Assembly: GCA_019096065.1 (NCBI GenBank)
Contig: JAGUCH010000001.1
Coordinates: forward strand, 11,222,001-11,286,000
Length of the DNA: 64,000 bases
Direction of reading: 5' to 3'
Origin: Paracyclopina nana
Lineage: Eukaryota > Arthropoda > Copepoda > Cyclopoida > Cyclopettidae
In this document: piece after piece, positions 1 through 12,283 of the stretch
Layout: each line of letters starts with the position of its first letter
Position numbering within the stretch: the first letter of the stretch is position 1
The notes under the pieces: generated by a model
Told to the model about the DNA's origin: nothing
Seen by the model: the letters and a program-made list of their open reading frames with translations, nothing else
Databases searched by the model: none
Position numbers and translations under genes: made by a program

Positions 1-503
1 GCACACTTTGCCATCAGATTCGGGTTTGTACGAGTGCCAAATCAATACTGAGCCCAAGATGAGCCGCATTTTCAGCCTCCAAGTTGCCGGTACATTTGTG
101 ATCACTATTTTTCAAAGCCATTCGCGATTTTTCTTCTCAGTTTGCAAGGCAAGGATACTGGGCAGCAGGCAGGTTTTCCTGCAGAATGGCAATGACATCA
201 ATCTCACGTGCAGGTAAGTTGCTTTTAAAAAGGCTCAGTCCAAGCGCTTGACTCTTTTCCTGTAGGGTTGAGGGATGCCCAGAAGCTCCTGGTTCAGTGT
301 CTTGGTATGCCAATGGAAAAAGGGTGGACGATCAGCTAGCTAGAGGTGGAATCTCAGTCGTTACTGAGACACGCCGGAGATCCTCCAATCTAGTGGTATC
401 TTCAGTGAACCAACACGATTCGGGCAATTACAGCTGCGTTTCAAACAATGCTTGGTCTGATTACGTTTTAGTTCACGTGGCGACTAATGAAATTGAGTCG
501 TAG
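1..503 (+). CDS. dpr-like Ig-domain protein, 3' end of gene
   Basis: Partial gene running in from the left edge. Exons are 1(partial)-89, 141-213 and 266-503, with GT-AG introns of only about 51 and 52 bp in consistent phase. The first exon gives the end of an Ig V-type domain, with DSGLYEC and then QINTEPKMS, a hallmark of the arthropod dpr (defective proboscis extension response) family. The next exons give a complete C2-type Ig domain with Cys in NDINLTC, Trp in SWYA, and DSGNYSC. Dpr proteins are cell-surface recognition molecules of neurons that pair with DIP proteins. This chain stops 10 residues after the last Ig strand with no membrane segment or hydrophobic GPI tail, so this form looks secreted. 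A polyadenylation signal AATAAA lies at 562-567. The family call is from motif recall; another two-Ig family member is possible. Confidence 0.75.
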
Positions 504-720
504 ATAGTTCTTCATGTCATTGTAAAATAATGCATTACCAATTCGGATGAATTTAGGCTCCAATAAAATTAATTCACAGCTTTAATTTGGCTTTGGGAAA
601 GTTTAGGGAACCACCATAAAGACTTCATTCCCTTCAGCAAGCATTCAAATGTGTCTCAACTCCAGCCAAATAAAGGTCAGTTTTATTTTGCACTAGCCAC
701 TCACCAAATACAACGAGTGC

Positions 721-925
721 TGCTAAATAAACCAATTGCTATATCCATAATTCGAGAACATTTCTTCTCCTATCTTTAAAAGTTTTTTGGTGATAAAAGC
801 CCCAGCAAAGCCAAATCTAGCACAGTCAACCAAAAAATAAAACTTGTAGTATGTTCGAGTTTTTTTTGTACTCGCCACGGAATGCTTCAAGTTGGGCTCG
901 AAGATATAATTTTTTGTGCTGAAAT
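721..925 (-). pseudogene. relic of a SETD7-like SET domain (two half-exons with the intron kept)
   Basis: On the minus strand the stretch 830-721 reads VDCARFGFAGAFITKK, then KIGEEMFSNYGYSNWFI and a stop. It closely matches the last exon of the intact gene at 14584-14775 (VDSARYGLVGAFITTK, then GEEIFSNYGYSNRFI). Upstream, about 925-879 matches the end of the preceding exon (EPNLKHSV against KPNMKHSL). The two parts are separated by about 50 bp at exactly the intron position of the intact gene, so this is a DNA-level duplicate and not a processed copy. The donor reads GC instead of GT and the acceptor AG is lost. Nothing of the remaining gene is recognisable on either side. It is a fragment with no reason to be translated. 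Confidence 0.75.
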
Positions 926-1380
926 CCAAATCTTAAAATGGCTCTGGTGGTGCTGTTGATTTGTATAAATATGTACGCAGCGAGTAGCATATTAATGAGA
1001 TTCTCAAGTATTTCATTGGGCTCCTCAAGTCGGTCATTATTGCGTTTATTGGATTTTCTGTACTTACTTTCATGACCAAGGCTTAGTCTCTAATGAGGAA
1101 TCGAATGCTGCTAAAAACAATCTGGCATTGCAATTTGGGTAGACTATTGTACTTTTGCGAAGCAAATATAAAATCGTGGTTGTTATGCAAGTGGTTGAAA
1201 TTCTTTGCTTGGAGCTGTGCCTTCTGTTTGGTCCCGATGGCAACAAAAAAACCAATTGTTAGACCCAGTTGGTGGTTGTTAACCACCATTGCAAGTGGCT
1301 TTCACATTGGCCTAATGAGAAGAAAGCTTGTGCAGCAAGCATTTTAACCCTGCTCAAAAATCAACACACCAGCAAGCTAG
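926..1380. other. intergenic, no gene seen
   Basis: The stretch between the SET relic and the small membrane-protein gene is AT-rich. Open frames here are short, overlap one another on both strands and show no recognisable domain. Confidence 0.5.
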
Positions 1381-2042
1381 ATGGGCACTGTATTTTTGAT
1401 ACTTACGAGCACCATATTTCCTGTGCTTGTCATCTCATGGCTGTGCTGCATTGCTTTCTGTATTTATAAGAGCTTGCTCAAGCATCTCAAACGACCGGGA
1501 AGAAATACAAAAATCGAGGTACCTTAACCTGTTCATTAGCTCGATCCAGGCTGCAATAAAACGTGTTTCTTTTATTACAGGTCGTGGTCACAGATAGAAG
1601 AAGCTCAGAAATCCCAACATTAGATGAAGCCCACAATAATAATGGCAGGTCCATAGCCATCGGAGACAATCTTCCATACGGGATCACTGAAGTGGATGTG
1701 GAGGGTGGGCTTAACCAGTCCTACTCTTCCCAGTCCTTCTTAAATGGCAGCCATGGATCTGTCCTCCTATCAGATGCTATCAAAGAAGCCAGGAAAATGA
1801 GGCATAATCAAGTGACAGTACAAACTCAGCCAAAAGAAAAGAGGAAGGAAATGAGGCCATCTGAGCCCTTCTACTATCCCCAATTACCTCAGTCTGAAAA
1901 TGTGACAGTGAACGACCCAATGGCGCCACTTCAGGCCCCTTTCCCCGGACTACCACCCCTTGATAGTCGTTTCACACGAAGACACTCGTCTGCAGTCTTG
2001 CCAACCTCAGTGAGGAATTTCATAGAATCGCAAAATCGATAA
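1381..2042 (+). CDS. small single-pass membrane protein, unknown family
   Basis: Two exons, 1381-1518 and 1581-2042, joined in phase 0 across a 62-bp GT-AG intron (acceptor tttattacag) give 199 aa. Residues 4-29 are strongly hydrophobic and Cys-containing, and are followed by basic KSLLKHLKRPGR. This predicts an N-terminal membrane anchor with the long C-terminal part in the cytosol (positive-inside rule). The rest is low-complexity and polar, with Pro-rich APFPGLPPLDSR and a basic FTRRHSS stretch. No catalytic domain is recognised. An in-frame TAG directly precedes the ATG, so the protein starts here unless 1379-1380 acts as a splice acceptor for an unseen upstream exon with an ectodomain. 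An AATAAA at 2421-2426 is a possible polyadenylation signal. Confidence 0.5.
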
Positions 2043-5000
2043 TGGGATAAGTGTCATTTGGCTCAGAAGGTGCTTTGATGAGTCACATGAGCCTACAAAG
2101 ATGAGTCACTCAGTCAGTACCGACATTTCACTCAAACACTGCATTATGGAATGCAATATGTTTTTTAAACAAAAAAGGAATATGGAGGGAGCTGCGGCTT
2201 TCATTTGAAAATGGTGCGAAAATCTCCTGACGAGGGCTCAAATTATTTTACCATCACCAAGCTAATCATGGTGGGCCATCCTCAGTGCAGTGCTGAGAGC
2301 CATTTGTGAGAAAACAATGGAAGCGTTAACAAGAGGCAAGTCAAGTGCAATAATAGGGACATTAACAACAGCTTGCTTCAAAAACCAGACCAAACAGCAG
2401 GCCCATGAGAACAGAGAAAAAATAAAAATGCCATACCCCAATCTATTTTGAATTTCGCGCTCAAATTGATGTCCACGTGTGAGAAACGCCCCCATATTTC
2501 ATTTTTAATTGCTGATAAAGTCGTAAAGACGATAGTTCCGAAAGTGGCTGTTTCCGAGCACAAGCAAGAAATATCCGACGATCTGGTAGCACTGTTTGTT
2601 TTGACATCATCCCACTACGCCTCCAGCTCGCGGCCCCTCTCCGCAAGTTGTCAAAAGTGGAACCAGATCTGGCTTTTCTCCACCCGAATAAGGCCTTCAA
2701 GGATTCTTTGCTGAATCTCCGATTTTGGCTAAAACTTTGAGCATTCATCGCTTTTTACATGAAGTGAAGGAAGAAAATATCGGACTGAGCTAGAATTTGC
2801 TCACTTTTTCAAAGTTTTGGCAAGGAGCGAGGAGTTCCAAGAAAAAGCCTTTTATGCATACTTTGGCGTCTTTCCCACGTGTACCTCTGGTCACAAGGTA
2901 TAAAAATAACTCAAGTCTTCCCAAGAAGTGCTTAACATTTGATAACAAATGGCTGCAAAAACTGAGTGACAAGACAATCTGGCGACTTGCTGAAGCTGCT
3001 CCTCTCCAAATTCTCCGTTCGTAAGGTAAATTTCGCATTTTCTTACATTTTAAAAGCTGAAAACATCAAGCGGCGCATCTCACATTTTCTTATCTTCAAC
3101 AACTTGGTCATGCATAGCGATAAACGTGGAAAAGGGAGTGTTTGCACATGAATCGTTATTTTTCTCTAAAATAATTTACAGCGAATGATTTGGGTGGCCT
3201 GAGAAAATTATTTAAAGCGCAAAATTTTAACTTTTTTTGGATTCAAAGCAAGAATCATTGAATTGGCTCAGTTTCGAATTTTCAAGAATTTCTATTTCTC
3301 AGCGAAAAAAAAATATAGTTTTGGCAACCAAAAAAAAATGTCCGAAGCTAGTGGCTTTAATTAGCTTTCCGATGCATTGCAAAGATTTTTGGCAGTCCAT
3401 CCTCGTGAGGTAGTGAAAGGCAGCCATTATTTGTCCCTCATTCATCTATATGTGATGTGCATTCCACTTTTCAATAGGAGTAGGAATGTGTCTTCGTTTG
3501 CTTCTGAATGCTGCCAATACGATTGAAAGAAGGCAATTCAAGTCCTAAGGGAACTACTTGTGTTGGGGCTTGGCATCATCGATGCTACCCAGTTTTGGAT
3601 GCAGGATTGCATCAGTAATTTTGACATAAAAGATCTGCTGTGCTGTCATGCAGAAATAATAAAATGGAAGAGCGTTTCTAGCTCCTCTCAGAACAAACAA
3701 AGTTTGTGGCATGAGATGATGATTAATTTGTTGTTTAGCTGCTTTCTAAGCTCGACTTTGAGGGTGTGGTCGCCCCTCTATGCTAATATCAGCACGCCAT
3801 TAAAAGGTGGCACTGCACCCAGAAATATATGTTCTTAGTTATTGGAAGCTCCTGACTTTCCTGGCGAATTTGAGCTACGCAAAGTGGATGAATTTTTGAT
3901 GCCATCTCCAACCTTTGAGCTGTACAGTGGCTCTTTTCGGCACGTCGTATAGATTGCTTGGATCCAATCTTGAATAGAGCTCAATTTTGAAAGCCAGAAG
4001 CTACTACTCAATTTGATGCGCTCACTGCATGCTTCAGTGTACCATATATCACAAATCTGTATGCAGTAGCATAAATATAGTAGCACTTCCAATGCACCAA
4101 TATGTTGTTAGGGCAACAACTTTATTAGCATCAAATTGGTGCTTGCTGGGGCAATCCTTAGCTAATCAACTTCTACCAATAATGTGCTGCAAGCTAATCA
4201 TTTTTGTGCTCTCTCCCTCGCTTGCTTCTTTATTTGAGCAGAGTGGAAGTACAAACTGTTGTGGCAGGCCAAGTTTCCCTCCTCCCAACTCAATCTGAAA
4301 TGCAAGCACCATAAGGCTCTTTTGCTCACGCAGACTTGAGCATGCAACAGTGGCCATTTTGTCACAAAGAGGCTCGTTCCCTCATGCAGAATTAAGTAGT
4401 CGAAATTGGCAGACCGACAACACTTTTAATGCTGCCAAACTTTCGCGAGGAGCCCAAGAAAGCAAAGTTGGTTGTAGTAGGCTGTGTAGTCTCTACATAT
4501 GCCAGTTAGATGGTGATTAATTTTTACTGGCTGCTTTCTAAGCTCCCCTTCTTCAAAGACATGCTTGTAGTATTTTCAAAATTGCTTTTTCCAAGCCAAA
4601 CTTTCACCATAAAATGCCCATCAATATGCTCAACATGCTTAGCTGAGCACCACCAAATCAATTATCATTTTCTTAAAGGAAAATGACTGCCAAAATTATC
4701 TTTGTAATCGTGAATTTTGGTTTGTTTTTAAGATTAAGGCATAGCTCACTTAATTGCGAGTGATTTTGCCATTAAGCCATTTTCTGCCTAGCGAGAGAAA
4801 GGCAGCAGTTGACATTTGCAACCCTTTAAGCTGTCACTCACACGCTCGCTTTTGAGCCTTACAGGAACAAATTAAGTGACACAGGCACTGATTAATTTGC
4901 CTTTCTCACTTTGAAAGTTTGACTATTATACACTTTACATATAATTTGCCACTATCCGATGTGTGGGCATCAACTTCTAGAATCCACGATGTGCGGTGTA

Positions 5001-5400
5001 GCTCATTAGCCATTCTGAGGTGTGAAATGTAATTTGATGCAGTACAAGCCAAAAGCTCCCATTCAACCACATTGAAGTTTTAAATGAAAGGCTCCTTTTT
5101 TTCACAAGTGTGCTTCTACATACACGCGCGTGCGTGCTTAGAATTGGCGCTAAAGGAAGTTGGAGTCCCTTTTGCAATTTCAATGGGGAATTTGGAATTT
5201 GGAAGCTGGTGGTGGTGGTGTACTGAGCTAAAGCCAATCATTTCCATACCCTCGAGTCTGTTTTGATCCAAGTGGCTCTCTTGGTCCTGAGTGCTGAGCA
5301 GCAGCTTGGCCCCAACTTCAAGTGCCCTTAAATATCTGAGCGTATATAGCACCTATAAGGGCTGAATTTTACGCGGTGGTGGCCGTCGCGCAAAGTCACA
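2043..5400. other. 3.4 kb intergenic region, no gene seen
   Basis: Open frames of 60-95 codons occur on both strands but none shows a domain, signal peptide or plausible splice set. Two short stretches about 795 bp apart (around 3718-3752 and 4510-4543) share a gat-gat/ggt-gattaat...gctgctttctaagctc core, which may be a diverged dispersed repeat. A TATATAG at 5343-5349 could belong to a promoter of the downstream gene. Confidence 0.45.
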
Positions 5401-5413
5401 TGATATCGAGGTT

Positions 5414-5725
5414 ATGCATCCTTTCAGTGTGCTGTGTCTTGTTTTGCAGCTAGCTGTTGTGTACTACGGTGGCGGGCCGAGTTGGTTTGGCCCAAGCTCT
5501 TCGAAGAGAGGAAAGAGAAGCTCAGCTGAAGCCTTGGAGGCCGCGGCCGAGGACGCGCGACCTTTTCTCAGTTCTATCCCACAGCCATCATGGCCAAGTA
5601 GTTTGAAAAGCATCCTCCTCTCCATATACATAAATACTTATACCTGCCAGTTATATCCCAATACTACCTGTGTGCACGTGCGAGTGAGTGTGTATTACAT
5701 GTATCACCATGCTCCTCTCCACTAG
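5414..5725 (+). other. uORF or small secreted-peptide-like ORF upstream of NCKX
   Basis: A 103-codon open frame begins MHPFSVLCLVLQLAVV, a plausible signal peptide. A Gly/Pro/Trp segment follows and then SSSKRGKRSS, two adjacent dibasic sites of the kind cleaved in neuropeptide precursors. The second half (from about 5600) looks like untranslated sequence. The frame overlaps the start of the NCKX exon (5709) in another frame, so it may simply be 5' leader of NCKX or a chance frame. A splice acceptor-like ttgttttgcag lies inside it. There is no family match from memory. Confidence 0.2.
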
Positions 5726-8700
5726 AAGAAGATGTGCTAATTTGTGGCCCAAAAGTGTGATTGTGCTTCTGACTTTCACCATAGCTTACTTCGCTTACCA
5801 CCCTGGCAGTAGAGATGTCCATCTATTCACCTCTGGGAGACATTTGTTGCAGCAGCAGAAAGAGGACGAGGAGAGAGTCGTTGTCTCCGAATCAGAGCCG
5901 GATCTTGAGTAAGTATTTCCCCCCCAATTTACAATGGTAGAGCAACGGTGTATTAAGCAGAGTAGTGCCCATTTTGCCCCAGCCTAGATCAACTTTGTGG
6001 GCGTGGGTAATTGATAAATTAGATTGAGCTATGCAAAGATACACACTCTACAGCGCCAGTATTTTTCAGAATTTCCGTGGAGAGCAATTACACTTCTCCA
6101 GTGGATGATCCATTGTTTCCCCCAGACTTATTTACTGAACAGCAAAGGAAACATGGTGCAGTCATTCTTCACATACTGGGAATTGTCTACATGTTTTACG
6201 CATTGGCACTTGTTTGCGATGAGTTCTTCGTCCCCTCATTGGATGTCATCACCGAAAAGGTGTGTATGTACTATTTATGAGGCTTATTCTTATCAACATG
6301 CAACTTTATCCCTCTTTTGGCGGGCTGACACACGTGTGTGTGTGTATATATGGAACTTTTTTCGGCTGTTTTAAGCAAACTTTTCCTCCTTTGTCACGAA
6401 AGTTTCCCCTCGCAATAGAGAACTGCAAGCATACTACATGTGCCTTTTGTACATGTCACTCTTCAAACTAACAATTGTATAGCGAAGGCCATCAAGGTCA
6501 ATGGCTATTATTATAATGTATGGGAAGATGCATCTTCGAAATGTCTCTGAAGGCCGCACTCAAAGACAACAAAAGAACAGAGAGAGAGAGAGAGAGAGAG
6601 GGTTGCTCAGAAAGGCCATGAGCAAATACAACTCACTTTGGCCTCTCTGAAGGCCTCACATGCATAGCGAGCTGTCAATGGCCATTATTTTCATGTTATG
6701 AATCGGGTAACTCCGCTCGACCGAAGGCAGTATCCAAAAGAGAACAGCCTGCAACGGCAAACTATTCGCGCGTAACGAGCTGTACAAACTTAGCCATTTC
6801 CCCAGAGACTTGGTGCATAATCATGTTTGTAAGCTTATGGTGTTGTAATATGCTGATTATTCAATATGGTCCCTAAAGGCTATCGTACTATTTTTCTAGC
6901 TCGGCATCAGTCCTGATGTGGCTGGTGCAACTTTCATGGCGGCTGGAGGCTCAGCACCAGAGCTATTCACTTCAGTCATTGGCGTCTTCATAGCCAAGAG
7001 TGACGTGGGCATTGGCACTATTGTGGGCTCAGCTGTATTCAACATTCTGTTTGTGATTGCAGCCTGTGCATTTGCAGCGAAAGAGGCCTTATGGTAAACT
7101 CATATTTTCCGTATAGATGCGACTCAATGCAAGTCCTCGTTATTTCAATTAGTCAGCACTTGGTAATTGGGTGAAACGTTAATTATTCAATGCGTATATT
7201 TTCAGCCTGACAGCCTGGCCTCTTATACGAGATGTGTTTTTCTACTCAGTCTCATTGATTGTTCTCGTCCTATTTTTCATGGACAATAATATTTATTGGT
7301 GGGAAGCTCTGATCCTTTTCCTTTGGTATTTTGCCTACGTTGGATTCATGAAATTTAACGAGCCGGTAGAAGACTTCCTGCGGAAAATGTGTCGACTTCA
7401 GCCCAGTGTAAGTGCTCTAACTGGTAACTCTGCTCGCTCAAAAGCGGTATCCTAAAGAGAAGGCTCTCTCTGAGAGCGTCTTTTTTGAGGCTAGCGCGCC
7501 CTTCTGTTTTTGGGCTACACATTCCTGCGAAAAAGTTTCCTGAATATTGGCATTGAAGTAAGTAAGCAGATATTGGAGTACCCTTGATAGATAATTAGCT
7601 GAGTATCTTGAATCTGAGGGCCACTAGGTAGTTTTGGGTATACGTAGAAGAAAAGCTAGGTTACCTTGTAGTAGTCGACCATATTTAGGTTCATCAGAGC
7701 TAATGGGATGTTTCCATCACATTTCCATATTACAGAACCGAGAGGGCCTGGAGCGAGGTGTCACTCTACGAAACGCAGTGTACAGAAAAGGACTCTACCA
7801 TCTCATGAATGAAACCATAAATCCTGGAATAATTAGTAAGTGAAAAAAGACATACTAGGCGCATCATTTGCCCACGGTTTTATTTCAGGCTCATTTCCTG
7901 CCTTCTCACTTTGATAGGCAGCCAGAAATGAATGCCCAGTCTTATTGTTTTTTCTGTTACTTGTTATTGTTATTTTTCATTTTATTTTGTTTTCTTTTTT
8001 TATCAGAAGGGAAAAAGAAGGATCATTTCGGTGAGAACGGTGAAGAGATGGTTCCATTGCAGAAAGGTTCGGTTTTTTGTTCCCCTGTATTTTTATACTA
8101 ACTCTTCTACTAAGTGTGAGTCTGGGCTGAATTACCTGCACCCTTTTCCCAAGCTTAAGCCCCTTGCTAATCCCATGTTCCATGAGGTGCACACAATGAC
8201 CCAAACTTTACTAAAATCTTCCCATCATCATTTTCTCCTCTGATTGGTGGAGTGCAAACCTGTAAGACTCTCATATTTTCAGGCCTTATGATTGGCCATC
8301 AACAAGCTGCCGCTGGCATCACTGGCCTCAAGACCACTCTTCAACCCCCCAACCCTGAGGGCGGTGAGACGGGCACCAATAACGAGATCGTGGAGCCAGA
8401 GAACGAAATGACCCCCAACATTGAAATCGAACCTAACAATGATGGGGCTGTTGGCCATGAAGAGGGAGAGGAGGAGAAAAAAGAAGAAAGTGGTGAAGAG
8501 GAGCCTATTGACATGTCCTTTCCTATCAATGACGGTTGGAAAAAGATTCTTCTCTACCTTGTCTCCTTTCCTATCATGGCACCATTGTATGTGACACTGC
8601 CAGACACAAAGAATGAGAAAAGTAGGCTCTTTTCACCCTTATGTGCCCAATTGTGCCACATATGTTTTGCTTTGTCTTTGCAGAAAGGAAATTCTTCATT

Positions 8701-10356
8701 ATCACATTTGTCGGAAGTGTCTTGTGGATTGCTGTCTATTCCTACCTTATGGTATGGTGGGCAACAGTTGCAGGAGATACCATTGGAATTCCTCCGCCTG
8801 TAAGTGAAAGCCTCCTGATTTTTTATCAACGTTCTATAGGAACCAGTCTTATTTGCTACGTTTTAATTGGCCATTTCATGAATGCTGTGTGCTAATGCAT
8901 TTTATTATTACATTGCAGGTAATGGGTCTAACGTTTCTTGCTGCTGGTACGTCAGTACCAGATCTAATCACTAGTGTGCTGGTGGCAAAACAAGGCAAAG
9001 GTGACATGGCTGTCTCCTCCTCGGTCGGTTCAAATATTTTCGACGTCACTGTGGGGTAAAACCAACTTTTATTACTATTTTTGGCTCTTGAAAAACATCA
9101 TTTATGCAATTCAATTGAGATTTAATGTATCCTGAAAAAATGCTCAGTGATGTAAGCTTTGCAAAAAAGTATTTCTTTTCTTAATATTTTTTTGGCTCGA
9201 TTAAACATTAAAATTATGGAATTTAATTGAGATTTCATATTTTCTAAGAAAATACTTAGAGATGTAAACTTTGTAGAAAAGTATTTGATTGCGTTAGGGG
9301 GGAAGTAGTGAAAGCCTTAAAAATTCAAATTAAGGCAAGGTTTTTCTTTGATTGCGTTAGCAGAATGTGAAATGTAGTGGCTTGAAAATGTTTGATCGTT
9401 ACTGGAACAATATGGAACTTTTGCTTCTGCGAACAAGGCTGACTGGCATGAGAAAGTCAAAGTTCAAGATCTGCTAGCAAAGGGAGCAATAAAATGTTAA
9501 TGACATGAGCACATGTGAGATATGTATAGTTTAGGGGCCATAAAAATGTGGGTCATGCAAGTTACTTTAATGTAAAAATAAACTTGATGGCAATCCACTT
9601 TCTGCTTCAAATCTTGAATTTTGGCTTGCAATCTGCCCGTAGAAAAGTAACGAAGAAATGCATTTGCTGTGATCAAACGCTGAGCATGTAAGCCTCTCAG
9701 CAATTCAAACGAAGTCAATTACTATAGCATGTCTTACAAGAATACAACGAATGAATATAAATGAGTACATTGATCATACTCATGTGATGTGCTTTCTACG
9801 AGCCCCGAAACAATTCTAAGGAGATATCCAATTTATGTTTATGACAATAGAGCTGAATTTGGAGGACACCAAATGCCAATTGCAATTTCAGCCTATGCCT
9901 GAGATTTTTTGCTGACAGGTTAATGAACCTTTCTTCTTTTTAAGATTTTGCTTTCACTCTAATTACTATGTGTATTCATACATGTGTAACAGTAACATTT
10001 ATTTAAGAGGCCTTTGGCAAGCTTGGCCATACATTAGAATTGCTGATCTCAGGATGCATTTGGGGGGATCAAAGCCAGCAGCTGGTGACTTGATTAAGGT
10101 TATTTTTTCTAGGCTGCCGTTTCCTTGGCTTTTATGGACGCTTTGCAACTATCCAACACCTGTGAGCGTTTCTTCAAGCGGAGTGGGTTGCTCTGTGTCG
10201 TTGTTGTTCCTTATGTTGATAGCAGTTTTCCTCTCCATTTTGGCTTTCGACTGGAAAATGACCAAAGGCATGGGAGTGGTCATGGGACTTTTGTATTTCG
10301 TTTTTGTCGTCATCTCTTTAGGATTTACCTATGATTGGTATTCATGTTTTATCTAA
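5709..10356 (+). CDS. Nckx: K+-dependent Na+/Ca2+ exchanger (NCKX/SLC24 family)
   Basis: Ten exons with consistent phases: 5709-5908, 6070-6259, 6900-7093, 7206-7407, 7736-7835, 8007-8066, 8283-8621, 8684-8799, 8919-9055, 10113-10356; about 593 aa. NCKX proteins expel Ca2+ with K+ in exchange for Na+ at the plasma membrane. The order is typical: an N-terminal signal-like hydrophobic segment ([15 protein letters not shown]) and short extracellular loop; first membrane cluster with the alpha-1 repeat ([13 protein letters not shown], then [10 protein letters not shown]); a highly acidic cytosolic loop ([15 protein letters not shown] in exon 7); second cluster with alpha-2 ([13 protein letters not shown], then [12 protein letters not shown]); and a hydrophobic C-terminus. 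The paired Glu (alpha-1) and Asp (alpha-2) that bind ions are present. The start could instead be the in-frame Met at 5688. It is shorter than Drosophila Nckx30C because the loops are short. The subtype is not resolved. Confidence 0.92.
6579..6601. repeat. (AG)n microsatellite
   Basis: About eleven AG units lie in the second NCKX intron. A short (TG)n(TA)n tract lies nearby at about 6334-6350. Confidence 0.9.
9068..9293. repeat. diverged tandem duplication, two units of about 112 bp, in NCKX intron 9
   Basis: Units 9068-9179 and 9180-9293 align along their length. Both hold a ttttggctc block, then caattcaattgagattt / gaatttaattgagattt, then (c/t)tnag(t/a)gatgtaa(g/a)cttt followed by a gaaaagtattt-like block. 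The function is unknown and the copies are substantially diverged. Confidence 0.65.
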
Positions 10357-12283
10357 GAAAAACAAACTAAGTAACGCTGTAACTCTATTATGCACCATAT
10401 ATAACATAAAAATACTTACAGATCTCGCAACATCATCATTAAATATTTTCTTCTCTATCTCAAATGATGCAAATGTCTTTTCTAATCCATTTCCTAACCA
10501 CTTTTGAGGGAGTGGCTCACCTTTGGTCGCCCATTTGATTGTTGAAAGCAAAAAAGAATGTAATTAGCTCGCATGCTAGCTGTGGCTTTCTAAGGAAAGG
10601 TGCATACACCACTGCGTCATAGAGGGAGCAAATGTGATTGTAGGCACATGAGAGCTAATAATCAAGTTAATAGTAAATTGGACAGCTTCTCACATTGGGA
10701 CTCGAAATGGTCAGAGTAAGATACTCATCTTTCGACTCTATATGCTATTTGCAAGTGACGTGTAATCAACAAGGGTGTCATGCCTACATAAATGCTAGCT
10801 AATGCGTTGCAACAACCATTTTGAGCGAAAATTCCCTCCTCGAAAAGACAACAAGTCAAATTATGCTACAAAGCTCCTAATGACTTTGCGTGAAAATGTT
10901 TTGGGCTGCGCCCAAAAGCCATGTGACACAAATGCCAAGCTTGGTATATGCTGTCACCTCTGGAAAAGCAAGTTTGCAGGTGTCAGCAGTGACATCATCT
11001 CTCAACAAATTCAACATTTCAGAGTAGATATCTGCGTGAAAGCAAATGCTTTCGTGCTGGTTGCTGCTGCCAATGATATGCTAATATGAGTCAATTCAGG
11101 GAGACTGGTGTTTACAAATGTAGTAGCATAGACGAGGAAACTAGTAAGCAGATGGCAAGGAAGCCAATTACATGGATTTGTAGTGATCCCACTTTGTTGC
11201 CAACATATTCAACTTACCCTGTAGAAGGCCTTTAGGACTTGATGGCAGAAGTGACACGAGGCTTTCTGGCTCAACCTTAACATTTTCACATCAACTTGCG
11301 AGAAATAGGAGGATTTTAAATGTACGCTATAGCTGTGTTACTGTTCGCAGTCTTTCCAGCTGAGAAAAGATGGCATTTTATCATGACATGGAAAAATATG
11401 CATTACGCGGCCTCATCGCACAATGTGCAGTAGCTTTGTTATTCATGACCTTATTTGACATGAACCATCATCATATGCTTTATTCATCAAGCCTCGTTTA
11501 ACTCTTACATAACTTGGAAATTGTTGGAGGGTATCATTTTCTGGTCGTCTGAAGATTAGCCCATTTCATTGCCCAGTGTGCGAGCACGAGCCCAATTTGC
11601 TCGAAACTTGATTACAAACTTAAAGTGGGTACAATCGCACCAAAGTACTCGAATGAGTTGGATTACTCGAATGAACATTTAAGCTTTCTAAAGCCATGGC
11701 TCTGTAATGCCTGCTCACGTCAATGGCTTTTGAAAAACCCAGCAGCAGCCATTTTTCCTCCGATAAAGATCCCTCTTTCAGACCATGTGAGGCAAGCCTA
11801 CTACTAATACTTCTCTCAGCCTCTGCATTCTCGAGGCTGTTCACCTATTCTTAGGCCATAAATTTGCTCCTCGCTGTTTCATTTTCAAATGATATGGGGA
11901 TGATGCTCTAATCTTTTGAGCCACATATAATCTTCTTGGGTGAACAGTCTCAGAACCTTTTTATTTTTGGTATAGAAAAAAAAATCATCCTGCAAAATTG
12001 AATTGCGAATAAAAATATGCTACCATGTCTTGTCAAATCGATTACTGCACAAGTTTTTGAACCTACAATTTGCTGCAAAAAATGCGTTCGTTGCCTTTAT
12101 TCCAGTAATTCACGCAACCTACATGTGCAAAAGGCGTGAAGCATCTCTAAAGAATGCACATTTACTCAGCAGTTCCGCCACAGTCACTTCAGATTATTAC
12201 CACTATAACCTCTTTGGTAAGATTTACAAGGTAATCGAGTCAAAAAGTCATACAAATAATATTTTAGGATTGGTGACGAAGCA
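10357..12283. other. 1.9 kb intergenic region, no gene seen
   Basis: This lies between the NCKX stop and the SETD7-like start. Open frames are short and unstructured on both strands. ATTAAA at about 10438 is a possible polyadenylation signal for NCKX. No RNA gene or repeat was recognised. Confidence 0.5.

Noticed and set aside
2448-2748. overlapping open frames on both strands near 2.5 kb
   Set aside because: Locally higher GC gives frames on both strands; no recognisable protein feature.
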